From assembly GCF_020905415.1 (NCBI RefSeq), contig NZ_JAJJMP010000001.1, positions 3,483,501 through 3,547,500 on the forward strand: a stretch of 64,000 nt of DNA, read 5' to 3'. The DNA is from Myroides oncorhynchi (lineage in GTDB: Bacteria; Bacteroidota; Bacteroidia; Flavobacteriales; Flavobacteriaceae). The notes beneath the pieces were generated by a model. It was not told the DNA's origin and made no database searches. It worked only from the letters and a program-made list of their open reading frames with translations. Below, piece by piece: positions 8,144 through 16,894 of the stretch (within the stretch, counting starts at the first letter, position 1; each line of letters opens with the position of its first letter). Position numbers and translations under genes: made by a program.

Positions 8144-8926
8144 ATGAAACCGAAATATATAATACTTATTATACTCACTTTTTTTGTACAGAACTTTTGG
8201 GCTCAGAGCATAAATACTTATATAGAAGGAATAATAGATGCTAAACAAGAAGGTGAATTTATTAGTATTACTGCATTAGCGCAAAACAAAACGGATATTA
8301 CTACTAGTATTTCTTATAAATTATCAGTGATTAAGAACAATGCGGATAGTAACAATCAATCAAAAACAGATCAAACTGGATTAAAAGTAATAGAGTCTTT
8401 TGAAAAAACAGTTTTAAGCAAAACAAGCTTTAATGCTTCCACAGCTGATCGAATTATTGTGTTACTTCTTATCTATAATGCCAACGAAAAACTAATAGGT
8501 ACAGGCAGATATGTTTATAATGACAATAAAGACCAAGATAGTATTAAACAAGAAATGTCTACTCTATTAGACAAACAAAAAACAATTTCTTCTAGCAAAT
8601 CAAAAGAAATAAATTACAAAATAAGTTTCAAGGGTATTGTCGTTGACGAGACAAAAACAAAAGCAGGAAAAGATTTTTATCAGTTGTATTATTCTAATTA
8701 CCTAGTTAATAATATAAATTCTGAACATATAATTACAGTTACAGAAAGTATCACATTAGGTAATAACACAAAAATAACAATTAAGACAGAAAACAAAGTG
8801 ATTTATGAGTTTTTTGTTCAGACCAAGTACGATTATATCAAATCTGTAAGTGATACTGCTCTTAAGATGACAATCAAATACCTAGAGAACTTAAAACTTA
8901 ATGAGAAACGAACCAAAATATTCTAA
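8144..8926 (+). CDS. csgE: CsgE-type curli export factor with an extra N-terminal CsgC/CsgH-like domain
   Basis: A 260-residue exported protein, about twice the length of E. coli CsgE. Residues 158-252 match CsgE: G-x-V-V-D-E-T-K-T-K-A-G-x-D-F-Y, then a T-V-T-E-S-I-T-L-G strand and K-I-T-I-x-T-E-N-x-V, ending in the D-T-A-L-K-M-T-I-K-Y-L helix. Residues 27-125 form a separate beta-rich block (Y-I-E-G-I-I-D-A-K-Q-E-G-E-F, S-I-S-Y-K-L-S-V-I-K, L-I-G-T-G-R-Y-V-Y). It resembles the immunoglobulin-like periplasmic curli inhibitors CsgC/CsgH, joined by a lysine- and serine-rich linker. CsgE caps the CsgG pore and helps select substrate. The N-terminal assignment is by pattern only. Confidence 0.78.
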   Translation: MKPKYIILIILTFFVQNFWAQSINTYIEGIIDAKQEGEFISITALAQNKTDITTSISYKLSVIKNNADSNNQSKTDQTGLKVIESFEKTVLSKTSFNASTADRIIVLLLIYNANEKLIGTGRYVYNDNKDQDSIKQEMSTLLDKQKTISSSKSKEINYKISFKGIVVDETKTKAGKDFYQLYYSNYLVNNINSEHIITVTESITLGNNTKITIKTENKVIYEFFVQTKYDYIKSVSDTALKMTIKYLENLKLNEKRTKIF

Positions 8927-8929
8927 ACC

Positions 8930-9331
8930 ATGAAATATTTATTCTACTTACTAGCTTTAATGACGACGACATTGTGCACTGCACAACAGTTAACTTATAA
9001 GCCAATGAATCCATTCTTTGGCGGAGAAGTATTTAATTATCAAATGATGCTTAGCTCTGCTAATGCGCAAAATTCTTTTAAAGACCCTAACGCAGCAAAT
9101 AAAAAAGATGCAAATAGTTTAAACCAATTTACAGAGCGTTTAAATACTCAATTGCTTAATCAGATATCACGTCAGTTATTTAGTGATTCTTTTGGAAAGG
9201 AATTAAAAGAAGGCACTTTTACTTTTGGAAGTTTATCAGTAGAGATTTATAGCTCTGCTGAAGGTATGGTTGTCAATATTCTCAATACAGACACTGGAGA
9301 ACAAACACAGATAATAATGCCTTCTTATTAG
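8930..9331 (+). CDS. csgF: CsgF-type curli assembly protein
   Basis: A 133-residue exported protein with the diagnostic CsgF start after signal cleavage: Y-K-P-M-N-P-F-F-G-G, then F-N-Y-Q-M-M-L-S-S-A-N-A-Q-N. In E. coli that segment plugs into the CsgG channel from outside. The C-terminal half (F-G-S-L-S-V-E-I-Y ... G-M-V-V-N-I-L-N-T-D-T-G-E) forms the beta-sheet neck. The gene starts 3 bp after csgE and precedes csgG by 8 bp, so all three are in one operon. The expected role is to couple secretion to nucleation at the cell surface. Confidence 0.9.
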   Translation: MKYLFYLLALMTTTLCTAQQLTYKPMNPFFGGEVFNYQMMLSSANAQNSFKDPNAANKKDANSLNQFTERLNTQLLNQISRQLFSDSFGKELKEGTFTFGSLSVEIYSSAEGMVVNILNTDTGEQTQIIMPSY

Positions 9332-9339
9332 TAAAGAGT

Positions 9340-10710
9340 ATGGAACGTATAAAACTTACCTTTTTAGTTTTGTTTTCAGCTTTATTTCTTAGTAACTGCG
9401 GAGCTTTTTTAAATCAACCAATGACTAAACAAAAAGCGCGAACAGGAGAATTAACAGCTATTAGCAAGACTCTAAAAGAACTTCCAAAACCTAAAGAACC
9501 AATCGTGACAGGAGTTTATAACTTTAGAGATCAGACTGGTCAATATAAAAATATAGAAGTCGGAAGTTCTTTCAGTACTGCTGTTCCTCAAGGAGGAACA
9601 ACTATGCTTACCAAGGCATTAGAGGATAGTGGATGGTTTACAGTAGTGGAGAGAGAAAACTTAGGAAATCTTCTCAACGAAAGAAATATCATAAATACCA
9701 CGCGAGAACAATATAGACAAGCAGGTGATGCCTCACAAACTCAATTACCACCTCTCTTATTTGCTGGTATTTTACTAGAGGGAGGTATTGTGTCTTATGA
9801 TACTAATATGATTACTGGAGGTACAGGAGCGAGATATTTTGGCGTAGGTGGTTCTCAGCAATATAGAGAAGATCGAATAACAGTATATCTACGTGCAGTC
9901 TCTACAACCAATGGAAAAGTATTAAAAACAGTTTATGTATCTAAAACTATTCTATCACAAGCTGTATCTGCTAATATCTTTAAATATGTCAACTTTCAAC
10001 GACTACTCGAAGTCGAAACAGGTTTTACTGTAAACGAACCCGTTCAGCTGGCACTTAAAGATGCTATAGAAAAAGCTGTAGAGAGTATTATTATTGAAGG
10101 TATAGAAGATAGTTTATGGAAAACTGCAGCGGGAAAAGAAATAGATGATCAGTTAATTACCAATTATAATATTGCAAAGCAACTTGAAGAATCAACTTTA
10201 CTATACGATAGGAAACAAATAGACAGATCACAAAAGAATGAGGTTTCTGCTTCAGCAGGCATTACTGTATTTGATGGAGATCTTAAAGATAAAAAGCCTG
10301 GATATTCATTTCGATTTGCTTATGCAAGAAAGTTGTCAGATATATTTGCGTTAGAAGTAAGTGCTAATCCTATACAATTTGTATCAGGAAAGAACTTTAA
10401 AAAACAGATGTATAGCGTAGACACTAATATAAGAGCTACTATTTTACCTTATGATAAGATAGCTCCATACGTTTATGTAGGACCAGGTATCATAACAAAC
10501 AATTCTCTTTTTGAAAATAGTGAGTATAAAACTACTGCTTTTAAAATACAGTATGGTTTAGGAGTACATTATAGTTTCTCTACTAATTTGGCTTTATTTG
10601 GGTTTGCTGAACAGAACATTACATTTAAAGATGATCTAGACAACCTGAAATATGGTAAGCGAAATGACTTCTATTTCAATTTTGGCTTTGGCTTAAAATA
10701 TTATTTCTAA
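9340..10710 (+). CDS. csgG: CsgG-type curli secretion channel with an added C-terminal beta-barrel-like domain
   Basis: A 456-residue lipoprotein (Cys20 in L-S-N-C), far longer than the roughly 280 residues of E. coli CsgG. Residues about 40-275 follow CsgG closely: V-Y-N-F-R-D-Q-T-G-Q-Y-K, F-S-T-A-V-P-Q (78-84), L-G-N-L-L-N-E-R-N-I-I, G-G-x-G-A-R-Y-F-G, and V-S-K-T-I-L-S. The constriction segment differs from E. coli (Y-P-A-S-N-F becomes I-E-V-G-S-S-F, one residue longer). Residues about 290-456 are an extra domain of alternating strands ending in K-Y-Y-F, as in small outer-membrane barrels. It may anchor the pore or act in assembly. The extension is visible in sequence, but its role is unknown. 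Confidence 0.88.
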   Translation: MERIKLTFLVLFSALFLSNCGAFLNQPMTKQKARTGELTAISKTLKELPKPKEPIVTGVYNFRDQTGQYKNIEVGSSFSTAVPQGGTTMLTKALEDSGWFTVVERENLGNLLNERNIINTTREQYRQAGDASQTQLPPLLFAGILLEGGIVSYDTNMITGGTGARYFGVGGSQQYREDRITVYLRAVSTTNGKVLKTVYVSKTILSQAVSANIFKYVNFQRLLEVETGFTVNEPVQLALKDAIEKAVESIIIEGIEDSLWKTAAGKEIDDQLITNYNIAKQLEESTLLYDRKQIDRSQKNEVSASAGITVFDGDLKDKKPGYSFRFAYARKLSDIFALEVSANPIQFVSGKNFKKQMYSVDTNIRATILPYDKIAPYVYVGPGIITNNSLFENSEYKTTAFKIQYGLGVHYSFSTNLALFGFAEQNITFKDDLDNLKYGKRNDFYFNFGFGLKYYF

Positions 10711-10722
10711 CTCTGATATCTT

Positions 10723-12213
10723 ATGAAAAACTTATATATAAAATTCAGCTGGTTAGCCCTACTCTTTATTCTCTTCTCTTGTAGTGAGGATTACATGGAC
10801 AATGAAGGTACTGGTACTATTATAGGGAAAGTAGTAACTTCTGAAACTAATGAACCAATGGCTAATGTAAAAATAGAGACTTCTCCTATTTCTAATACGG
10901 TCTTTACAGATGAAAAAGGAAACTTCACTTTAGAAAATGTTAAAGTAGGTAACTACTCTGTTAAGGCGGAATTCAAAGGATTTATAACTGCATTTAAAGG
11001 AGCTGTTGTGTACACTGATAAGACAAGTAATACTGTTTTTGAAATGGTTGTATCCAAAGGGAACAACAAACCTCCCTTACAACCAATACTTTTAACACCA
11101 ACAGAAAATGAGCTTATCAACAATACTAATGCTACTTTTCTATGGACTGCATCTGATCCAGACAAAGATAAATTAACTTATACATTGACCCTATACAATG
11201 ATACCAATGATGACATTGAAATCTTTAATTCAATAAAAGATACTACTTTTACCTATAAAGATCTAAAGTTAGGATACAAGTATTTCTGGCAAGTATCTGC
11301 AGGTGATACATTTAATCCAGAAGTTAGCAGTAAAGTCAGTTCATTTACTGTATATACTACTCCTAAAGATAATCGCATAGTATATACTAAAAATATAAAT
11401 GGAAATCTCGTTATATTTTCTATTAATCAAGAAACAGGTGAAGAATTTCAATTAACGAATAGTTCTGTCAATAGTTTTAGACCTATAAAGAATGTTTACT
11501 CTAACAAAATAGCCTTTCTTCGTACTACTGGAACACAAACAGATATATACACTATGAATCCTGATGGTTCTAATCAACAGAAAATTACATCTACTATTAA
11601 ACCGACAGGGTTTGATTTAAATGAAATAACCTTTAGTTGGCCATCCAATAGTGATAAGATATACTTTGCCAACTTTAATAAACTTTATACCATAAGTTCT
11701 AATGGGCAAAGAGTAGATATGATTTATCAAACTAGTGATAATTCTTTTATTTCTGAAGTAGATGTCAACATTGAACAAAACCTAATTGCTCTAAAAACAA
11801 ATAACTCAAATGGCTATAACGTTCATCTATACTGTATAGATCTGCAAGGTAATTTTCGATTTGACATTCTAAAAAATGCAAAAGGTGCTACTAGTGGATT
11901 GCAAATATCTGCCAATGGAAAGAAAGTACTCTACGCTTATGACACATCAGGTGAAGAAAATATGTCTTATAGGAGAATTAGTTCTAAAATATTTATCTAT
12001 GACCGATCTACTTCTACTTCAACTGATTATTCAAAAGACATAAAATTAGGAACTAACGATTTAGAACCTCGTTTCTCTCCTAATGAAGCTTATGTAATAT
12101 TCACAAATACTTCTAACGATGGTAGATCTCAGAAAGATATCTATATACAAACAATTAGTAGTAAGACTAGAGAACTTAAATATAAAAATGCCTTCATGGC
12201 AGACTGGAACTAA
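10723..12213 (+). CDS. Lipoprotein with carboxypeptidase-regulatory, FN3-like and TolB-like propeller domains
   Basis: A 496-residue lipoprotein (Cys20 in L-F-S-C). Domain order: a CarboxypepD_reg-like beta-sandwich (about 30-110, G-T-I-I-G-K-V ... G-N-Y-S-V-K-A), a fibronectin-III-like domain (about 118-212, W-T-A-S-D-P-D-K-D-K-L), and a six-bladed TolB/PD40-like propeller (about 215-496, with I-F-S-I-N-Q-E-T-G-E and I-Y-T-M-N-P-D-G-S-N blades). It begins 13 bp after csgG and ends at a strong terminator, so it is the last gene of the curli operon. A surface scaffold or fibre-anchoring role is plausible, but no curli gene of this type is known to me from enterobacteria. Confidence 0.75.
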   Translation: MKNLYIKFSWLALLFILFSCSEDYMDNEGTGTIIGKVVTSETNEPMANVKIETSPISNTVFTDEKGNFTLENVKVGNYSVKAEFKGFITAFKGAVVYTDKTSNTVFEMVVSKGNNKPPLQPILLTPTENELINNTNATFLWTASDPDKDKLTYTLTLYNDTNDDIEIFNSIKDTTFTYKDLKLGYKYFWQVSAGDTFNPEVSSKVSSFTVYTTPKDNRIVYTKNINGNLVIFSINQETGEEFQLTNSSVNSFRPIKNVYSNKIAFLRTTGTQTDIYTMNPDGSNQQKITSTIKPTGFDLNEITFSWPSNSDKIYFANFNKLYTISSNGQRVDMIYQTSDNSFISEVDVNIEQNLIALKTNNSNGYNVHLYCIDLQGNFRFDILKNAKGATSGLQISANGKKVLYAYDTSGEENMSYRRISSKIFIYDRSTSTSTDYSKDIKLGTNDLEPRFSPNEAYVIFTNTSNDGRSQKDIYIQTISSKTRELKYKNAFMADWN

Positions 12214-12242
12214 GTAGTTTCTGATATATTTTTAGTAGAAAT

Positions 12243-12286
12243 CAAAAGGCTATCTATCAAATATAGATAGCCTCTTTTGTTTTTAT
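12243..12286 (+). terminator. Terminator of the curli operon
   Basis: An 11-bp perfect stem, AGGCTATCTAT / ATAGATAGCCT, with a 5-nt loop is followed by CTTTTGTTTTT. It lies 30 bp after the last gene of the cluster. Confidence 0.85.
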
Positions 12287-12770
12287 TGGTGCCGATTTTG
12301 ATTAATTGTTCTTCATAGTGAAAATTAAAAATAGTTATAAAGCCAACTATTACCTTTTATCAAGTTTAGACACTTCTGTTTTTTTACTTATTATGCAATT
12401 TCACAATGATTATGAGGTAAAAACAAAGTAGTTTAAGACTACTCATCTGTCGTATTTACTTAAAAAAGACAGAACATTCAAGTTTAGTTATAAAAAACTA
12501 TAAACCAATATATTACAATATATTTTTTACGTAAAAAAGCAAGATTAATTAGAGTAATAGTTATAAACTACCCACCTACTACCCACTAAAAATGTCACTT
12601 ATAAGAATATTTTAAGCAATTTTACAAAGAATAATTATTACAACATAAGTGATGATAAATACATATCAAAAAACAATGCTTTAATATCCTTCACCTAAAA
12701 ACTTAAATACAGAATCTAACAAATTAAACAACGCATTATCCTTACTAACAACTATTCAAAACCACCACAA
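12287..12770 (+). other. Regulatory region upstream of the PAS-LuxR gene
   Basis: A region of about 480 bp with no coding frame. It carries a perfect 16-bp palindrome (12523-12538) and a looser related site (TTTACTTAAAAAA at 12457-12469). After the palindrome the sequence is C- and A-rich and could form a long untranslated leader. No clear TAnnTTTG element was found. Confidence 0.45.
12523..12538. promoter_or_regulatory. 16-bp palindrome, candidate operator upstream of the PAS-LuxR regulator
   Basis: The sequence is TTTTTTACGTAAAAAA, a perfect palindrome 232 bp upstream of the regulator's start. The identical 16-mer recurs only at 58694-58709, in front of the exopolysaccharide operon, as far as I can see in this window. 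Confidence 0.6.
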
Positions 12771-13478
12771 ATGAATATATCATCTTTTAACGAACAATGG
12801 CTAGATCTATACAATAGACAGAATTCCAAATCAAAAGAAAAAAACAAAGTCTCCTCTACTAATGAGCTTTGTACATACTTCTTTATTTTTGACTATAATG
12901 AGAATACTATTCTTTTTATCAATTCATCTTTTACCAAAATAACAGGCTACAATGCTTGCGAATTTAATCTAAATTTCCTTATTGACATTATCCATCCTGA
13001 AGATCAGAACCACTTTCTAGAACAAGAAGAACGCGGACTTGAATTCACTAATAACTTGAGATTTAATGAACATTTTAGATATCTATATAGATACAATTAT
13101 AGAATTAAAAATGCTAAAGGTTCTTATATAACCATATCTCAGGAATGTCAAGCTTTAGAAGTAAATGAGAGTGGACATTTATCTAAGACATTAGTTACAC
13201 ATAAAGTTCTTAGGAATGATACTTCATATAAGTACTGTGAATACAGGGTATTTGATAGAATAAATAATGTATATCTGGATTTAAACAAAGAATATAATCT
13301 TACCAATAGAGAATTAGAAGTTCTTACCTTAATCAAAGAAGGATTAACAAGTAAACAAATCTCTAATGCTCTTAATGTGAGTCAAAATACAATATTGACT
13401 CATCGAAAAAATATTCTTTATAAAACAAGTACTAATAGTTTTATAGAGTTAGTGAAGAAACTAAGTTTTGCAGATTAA
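12771..13478 (+). CDS. PAS-LuxR transcriptional regulator, candidate CsgD analogue
   Basis: A 235-residue soluble regulator. Residues about 33-130 look like a PAS sensor (F-F-I-F-D-Y-N-E-N-T-I-L-F-I-N, then I-T-G-Y, then I-I-H-P-E-D). Residues 176-232 are a LuxR/GerE helix-turn-helix: L-T-N-R-E-L-E-V-L-T-L-I-K-E-G-L-T-S-K-Q-I, with recognition helix S-Q-N-T-I-L-T-H-R-K. It has no receiver domain, so it is probably controlled by ligand or protein contact rather than phosphorylation. It lies directly after the curli operon, behind a palindrome shared with the exopolysaccharide promoter. This makes it the obvious candidate for a coordinating biofilm regulator. The function is inferred from context. 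Confidence 0.82.
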   Translation: MNISSFNEQWLDLYNRQNSKSKEKNKVSSTNELCTYFFIFDYNENTILFINSSFTKITGYNACEFNLNFLIDIIHPEDQNHFLEQEERGLEFTNNLRFNEHFRYLYRYNYRIKNAKGSYITISQECQALEVNESGHLSKTLVTHKVLRNDTSYKYCEYRVFDRINNVYLDLNKEYNLTNRELEVLTLIKEGLTSKQISNALNVSQNTILTHRKNILYKTSTNSFIELVKKLSFAD

Positions 13479-13528
13479 AATATAAACTCCGAATAAAAAT
13501 GCAAATACAATTATCTGCTGCTGTTATA

Positions 13529-13574
13529 AAAAAACTCCCTTATGAGATTAAGCAATCTTATAAGGGAGTTTTTA
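13529..13574. terminator. Bidirectional terminator between the PAS-LuxR gene and rocD
   Basis: A near-perfect 20-bp stem (AAAAACTCCCTTA... paired with ...TAAGGGAGTTTTT, one G-U) with a 4-nt loop has A-runs and T-runs on both sides. It separates two convergent genes. Confidence 0.85.
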
Positions 13575-13599
13575 TATTTATCAAAACTAGTAGTAAATA

Positions 13600-14841
13600 C
13601 TATCTCTCGAATTCTTTTAATGTTTCAGTGATGATGCGTACACAGTCTAATAACTGCTCTTCGTTCATTACTAATGGTGGGGCAAAACGGATTATGTTAC
13701 CATGTGTTGGTTTAGCTAATAATCCGTTGTCTCTTAGTTTAAGACAGATATTCCAAGCTGTATCACTCTCTTCAGTATCATTGATGATGATAGCGTTTAA
13801 TAGTCCTTTACCACGTACTAACGTACAGATATTACTATTCGCGATATACTTGTTTAACTCAGCTCTAAACAGTTGTCCTAACTTCTCAGCGTTATCAGCT
13901 AACTTCTCATCTAGTACTACATCTAATGCCGCGATAGCTACTGCAGCAGCCGTAGGGTTACCACCGAAAGTAGACCCGTGTTGACCTGGTTTGATTACAT
14001 TCATAACCTCGTCATTTGCTAATACAGCAGAGATAGGATAAGCTCCTCCTGATAATGCCTTACCTAATACGATGATATCAGCTTTGATATTTTCGTGGTC
14101 GATAGCAAGCATTTTACCTGTACGAGCGATACCTGTTTGAACCTCGTCAGCGATAAATAATGCTTTGTGTTCTTCACATAATGCCTTAGCAGCAGTTAAG
14201 TAACCAGCATCTGGTACATACACACCTGCTTCACCTTGAATAGGCTCGACTAAGAAACCTGCAACAGTTCCTTTATTTGCTTCTAATGCAGCTTTTAAAG
14301 CATCTACATCATTATATGCTACACGGATAAATCCGTCTGTGTAAGGACCATAGTTTTTACGAGCATCTTCATCGTTAGAGAAAGAAATAATCGTAGTTGT
14401 TCTTCCGTGGAAGTTGTTCTCACATACGATGATTTTAGCTTGGTTCTCAGCGATACCTTTTACTTCATACGCCCACTTTCTACATAGTTTTAAAGCAGTC
14501 TCTACAGCCTCAGCACCTGAGTTCATGGGTAATACTTTATCGAAACCAAATAACTTAGTGATTTTCTCTTCGTAGAACCCTAACTTATCATTATAGAATG
14601 CTCTAGACGTAAGTGCTAAAGTACCTGCTTGTTCAGAGATCGCCTTAACGATAGCTGGGTGACAGTGTCCTTGGTTAACTGCAGAATAAGCAGATAAGAA
14701 ATCATAGTATTTCTTCCCTTCTACATCCCATACATACACTCCTTCACCTTTAGATAATACTACTGGTAGTGGGTGATAATTATGTGCTCCGTATTTATTT
14801 TCTAACTCAATAACTTGAGCTGAAGTGATTTTGTTTGACAT
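13600..14841 (-). CDS. rocD: Ornithine aminotransferase
   Basis: A PLP-dependent class III aminotransferase. With the ATG at 14841 (M-S-N-K-I-T-S) it has 413 residues. An upstream in-frame ATG would add eight basic residues with no family counterpart. Key features are [10 protein letters not shown] for phosphate binding, F-I-A-D-E-V-Q-T-G with the pyridine-binding Asp, and the Schiff-base lysine in V-L-G-K-A-L-S-G-G (K261). The segment [11 protein letters not shown] and overall length match bacterial and eukaryotic ornithine delta-aminotransferases. It converts ornithine and 2-oxoglutarate to glutamate semialdehyde and glutamate, linking arginine and proline metabolism. Confidence 0.92.
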   Translation of the reverse strand: MSNKITSAQVIELENKYGAHNYHPLPVVLSKGEGVYVWDVEGKKYYDFLSAYSAVNQGHCHPAIVKAISEQAGTLALTSRAFYNDKLGFYEEKITKLFGFDKVLPMNSGAEAVETALKLCRKWAYEVKGIAENQAKIIVCENNFHGRTTTIISFSNDEDARKNYGPYTDGFIRVAYNDVDALKAALEANKGTVAGFLVEPIQGEAGVYVPDAGYLTAAKALCEEHKALFIADEVQTGIARTGKMLAIDHENIKADIIVLGKALSGGAYPISAVLANDEVMNVIKPGQHGSTFGGNPTAAAVAIAALDVVLDEKLADNAEKLGQLFRAELNKYIANSNICTLVRGKGLLNAIIINDTEESDTAWNICLKLRDNGLLAKPTHGNIIRFAPPLVMNEEQLLDCVRIITETLKEFER

Positions 14842-14963
14842 TATATATTGTTTTTGTTTCCGCAATTTAAATATTATTTAGTGAACTCTAAAATTAATGA
14901 GCTATTAAAACTTAATTATTAAATTATTGATAATAGATGGCTTTACTAATTGCTTTAAACCTA

Positions 14964-16562
14964 TTAATTCAAATCAAGCACATCTACTATCCCTAAATCT
15001 TTAATAAAACTACTATCGTGACTAACTACAATCATTGTTCCATTAAATTCATTCAATGCTTTAGTTAAACCCTCTATACTGATAATATCCAAGTTGTTAG
15101 TTGGTTCATCTAATAATAAGACATCTATCTCTGATTGTAAAATAGTTAGGTAGCACAACACTAACTTTAGTTTCTCTCCACCACTAAAAGTATTAATCTT
15201 ATTAGTCCATAACTCTACACCTATTCCATATTGAAATAACAAATTACGAAGTTCGGCTGTAGAGTATTTAGCTGTGTTAATACTTTCTAGTTGTTCTACG
15301 GGTGTAAGATTACTATCTAACAAAGAGTAAAACTGATCGAGATAAATAACTTTAGCTTCCCCGCGATAAAGCTCTCCTGCTGTAGGAACGTAAACCCCTT
15401 GCAACAATTTGAACAAAGTAGATTTTCCTGAACCGTTCTTTCCTTTTAATAATAAACGATCTCCACTCAGTAACTTAAAATCAAGACTTGTTTTAAATAT
15501 AGGTTCAAAAGCTGGTGAGTATCGATAGTTCATTTCTTTTGCTTCCCACAGTATTTTTCCTTTGTGAAGTTTAGAGTGAGGGAAGCGAATAGAGAATAAT
15601 TTATCCCTCTCTAACTGCGTTCTCAAGTCATTGAGTTCAGACTGTATACCTTCCTTTTTCTGTTGGTGTACATCTTGAAGTTTAGCTACACTATTCTCTG
15701 TTTTATTGCGCATCGCATTAATAACGATTTTCGGAAGCCCTGCATTCTTCTCAGCCTTTTTGTTCTGTGCTTTGTCTTTATTGATTTGCTCAGTTCGTTT
15801 GACATCAGCCTTTTTAGCCTCTTTTATCTCTTTAGAGAGGTGATCTAACTTACTCTGAATTCCTTGTAATCTCAGTTCTTTTTGTTCTTTATATAAACTG
15901 TAATTTCCTCCGTATTTATAAACTGCAGTTGGCGTAATTTCAAACGTAATTGGCATTAATTCTAATAATACTCTATCGTGACTAACGATAACCACTGTCC
16001 CCTTAAACTCCTGAACAAAAGTATAAAACAACGCTTTTGTCTCCGCATCCAAGTGATTAGTAGGCTCATCTAGTAATAATATATCCGCCTGACTCAGCAT
16101 CATCTTAGCAAATAACACTTTAGTTTGCTGTCCTCCACTAAGACAGTCCATCGTCGTATCGGCAGAGATAGTCTCTAGTCCCCAATAGGCTAACACCTTC
16201 CCTATCTGCTCCTCGATATCCCACTGATCATTTAGGATTTCATAATCAGACTCTTCTACTGAACCCGCTAAGATAGCACGCAAGGCATTGACTTTAGTAG
16301 CAACACCTACTGCTTCATAGATAGTATGTGATTGTACTAATTGTTTATTTTGAGGCAAGTAGAATACACTCCCCACTATGTGAATAGAAGGATCTGCTAG
16401 CTCTAATTCTCTTGTTATTAATTTTAATAAAGTTGTTTTTCCTGTTCCATTTTGCCCGATAATACTGACCTTCTCTCCTGTATGAATAGATAGGTTGATA
16501 TGGGTAAATAACGGTGTTTTATCTGCGTGATAATATGATAAGTTTGATATAACTATGCTCAT
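14964..16562 (-). CDS. ABC-F family ATPase (ribosome-associated, possible antibiotic protection)
   Basis: A 532-residue protein with two ABC domains and no membrane segments. Domain 1 has Walker [10 protein letters not shown] (36-44), signature L-S-G-G-Q (141-145) and D-E-P-T-N-H (165-170). A lysine- and glutamine-rich coiled-coil linker covers about 225-320. Domain 2 has [15 protein letters not shown] and D-E-P-T-N-N. ABC-F proteins act on the ribosome, and some protect it from antibiotics that bind the peptidyl-transferase centre. The extended linker and the structured leader upstream fit a resistance-type member, but sequence alone does not prove this. Confidence 0.88.
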   Translation of the reverse strand: MSIVISNLSYYHADKTPLFTHINLSIHTGEKVSIIGQNGTGKTTLLKLITRELELADPSIHIVGSVFYLPQNKQLVQSHTIYEAVGVATKVNALRAILAGSVEESDYEILNDQWDIEEQIGKVLAYWGLETISADTTMDCLSGGQQTKVLFAKMMLSQADILLLDEPTNHLDAETKALFYTFVQEFKGTVVIVSHDRVLLELMPITFEITPTAVYKYGGNYSLYKEQKELRLQGIQSKLDHLSKEIKEAKKADVKRTEQINKDKAQNKKAEKNAGLPKIVINAMRNKTENSVAKLQDVHQQKKEGIQSELNDLRTQLERDKLFSIRFPHSKLHKGKILWEAKEMNYRYSPAFEPIFKTSLDFKLLSGDRLLLKGKNGSGKSTLFKLLQGVYVPTAGELYRGEAKVIYLDQFYSLLDSNLTPVEQLESINTAKYSTAELRNLLFQYGIGVELWTNKINTFSGGEKLKLVLCYLTILQSEIDVLLLDEPTNNLDIISIEGLTKALNEFNGTMIVVSHDSSFIKDLGIVDVLDLN

Positions 16563-16894
16563 AGTCTATGTTTACTGATGTGAATATTCCATACGTGGCC
16601 CGTACACCACTCCTCACGGTCAAAAAATATGTATTTACACGATACTAAGTATTATGACAACATAAGACTGTTGCCTAATTTATAAAGATGATAACCACTC
16701 GTCGGACTTGAAGTACGTCCTTTTATCTATTGGTTATATAACCAATCTTTACTTAGCTGTGTACATTTAGACTATTATTCGTTAATACTGTCGCAAATGT
16801 ATAGCTACTTTTGAATTTAAACAAAGAATGCCATTTCTTTTTTGTATAAATTCTCAAAAACGCTATGTTTACAGTCTAGAATCAAAGCTAAACA
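16563..16894 (-). promoter_or_regulatory. Divergent regulatory region with structured leader of the ABC-F gene
   Basis: Read on the minus strand toward the ABC-F gene, this region contains an 18-bp perfect palindrome (ATTGGTTATATAACCAAT, 16729-16746), small GC-rich hairpins (GGAC...GTCC near 16704-16720; GTGG...CCAC near 16597-16611) and a six-codon reading frame (16572-16592, M-E-Y-S-H-Q-stop) ending 9 bp before the ABC-F start codon. In other phyla, short upstream peptides and alternative hairpins control ABC-F resistance genes by attenuation. The layout here is compatible with that but not proof. Confidence 0.45.
16838..16870 (+). promoter_or_regulatory. Candidate promoter of the methyltransferase gene
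   Basis: TTTTTTG (16838-16844) and TATGTTT (16864-16870, close to TAnnTTTG) are 19 bp apart. The -7 element lies 24 bp upstream of the ATG at 16895. Confidence 0.4.

Noticed and set aside
13499..13984. Open frame of 161 codons on the plus strand after the PAS-LuxR gene
   Set aside because: It runs antisense through rocD and a terminator stem; its amino-acid content is that of a shadow frame.
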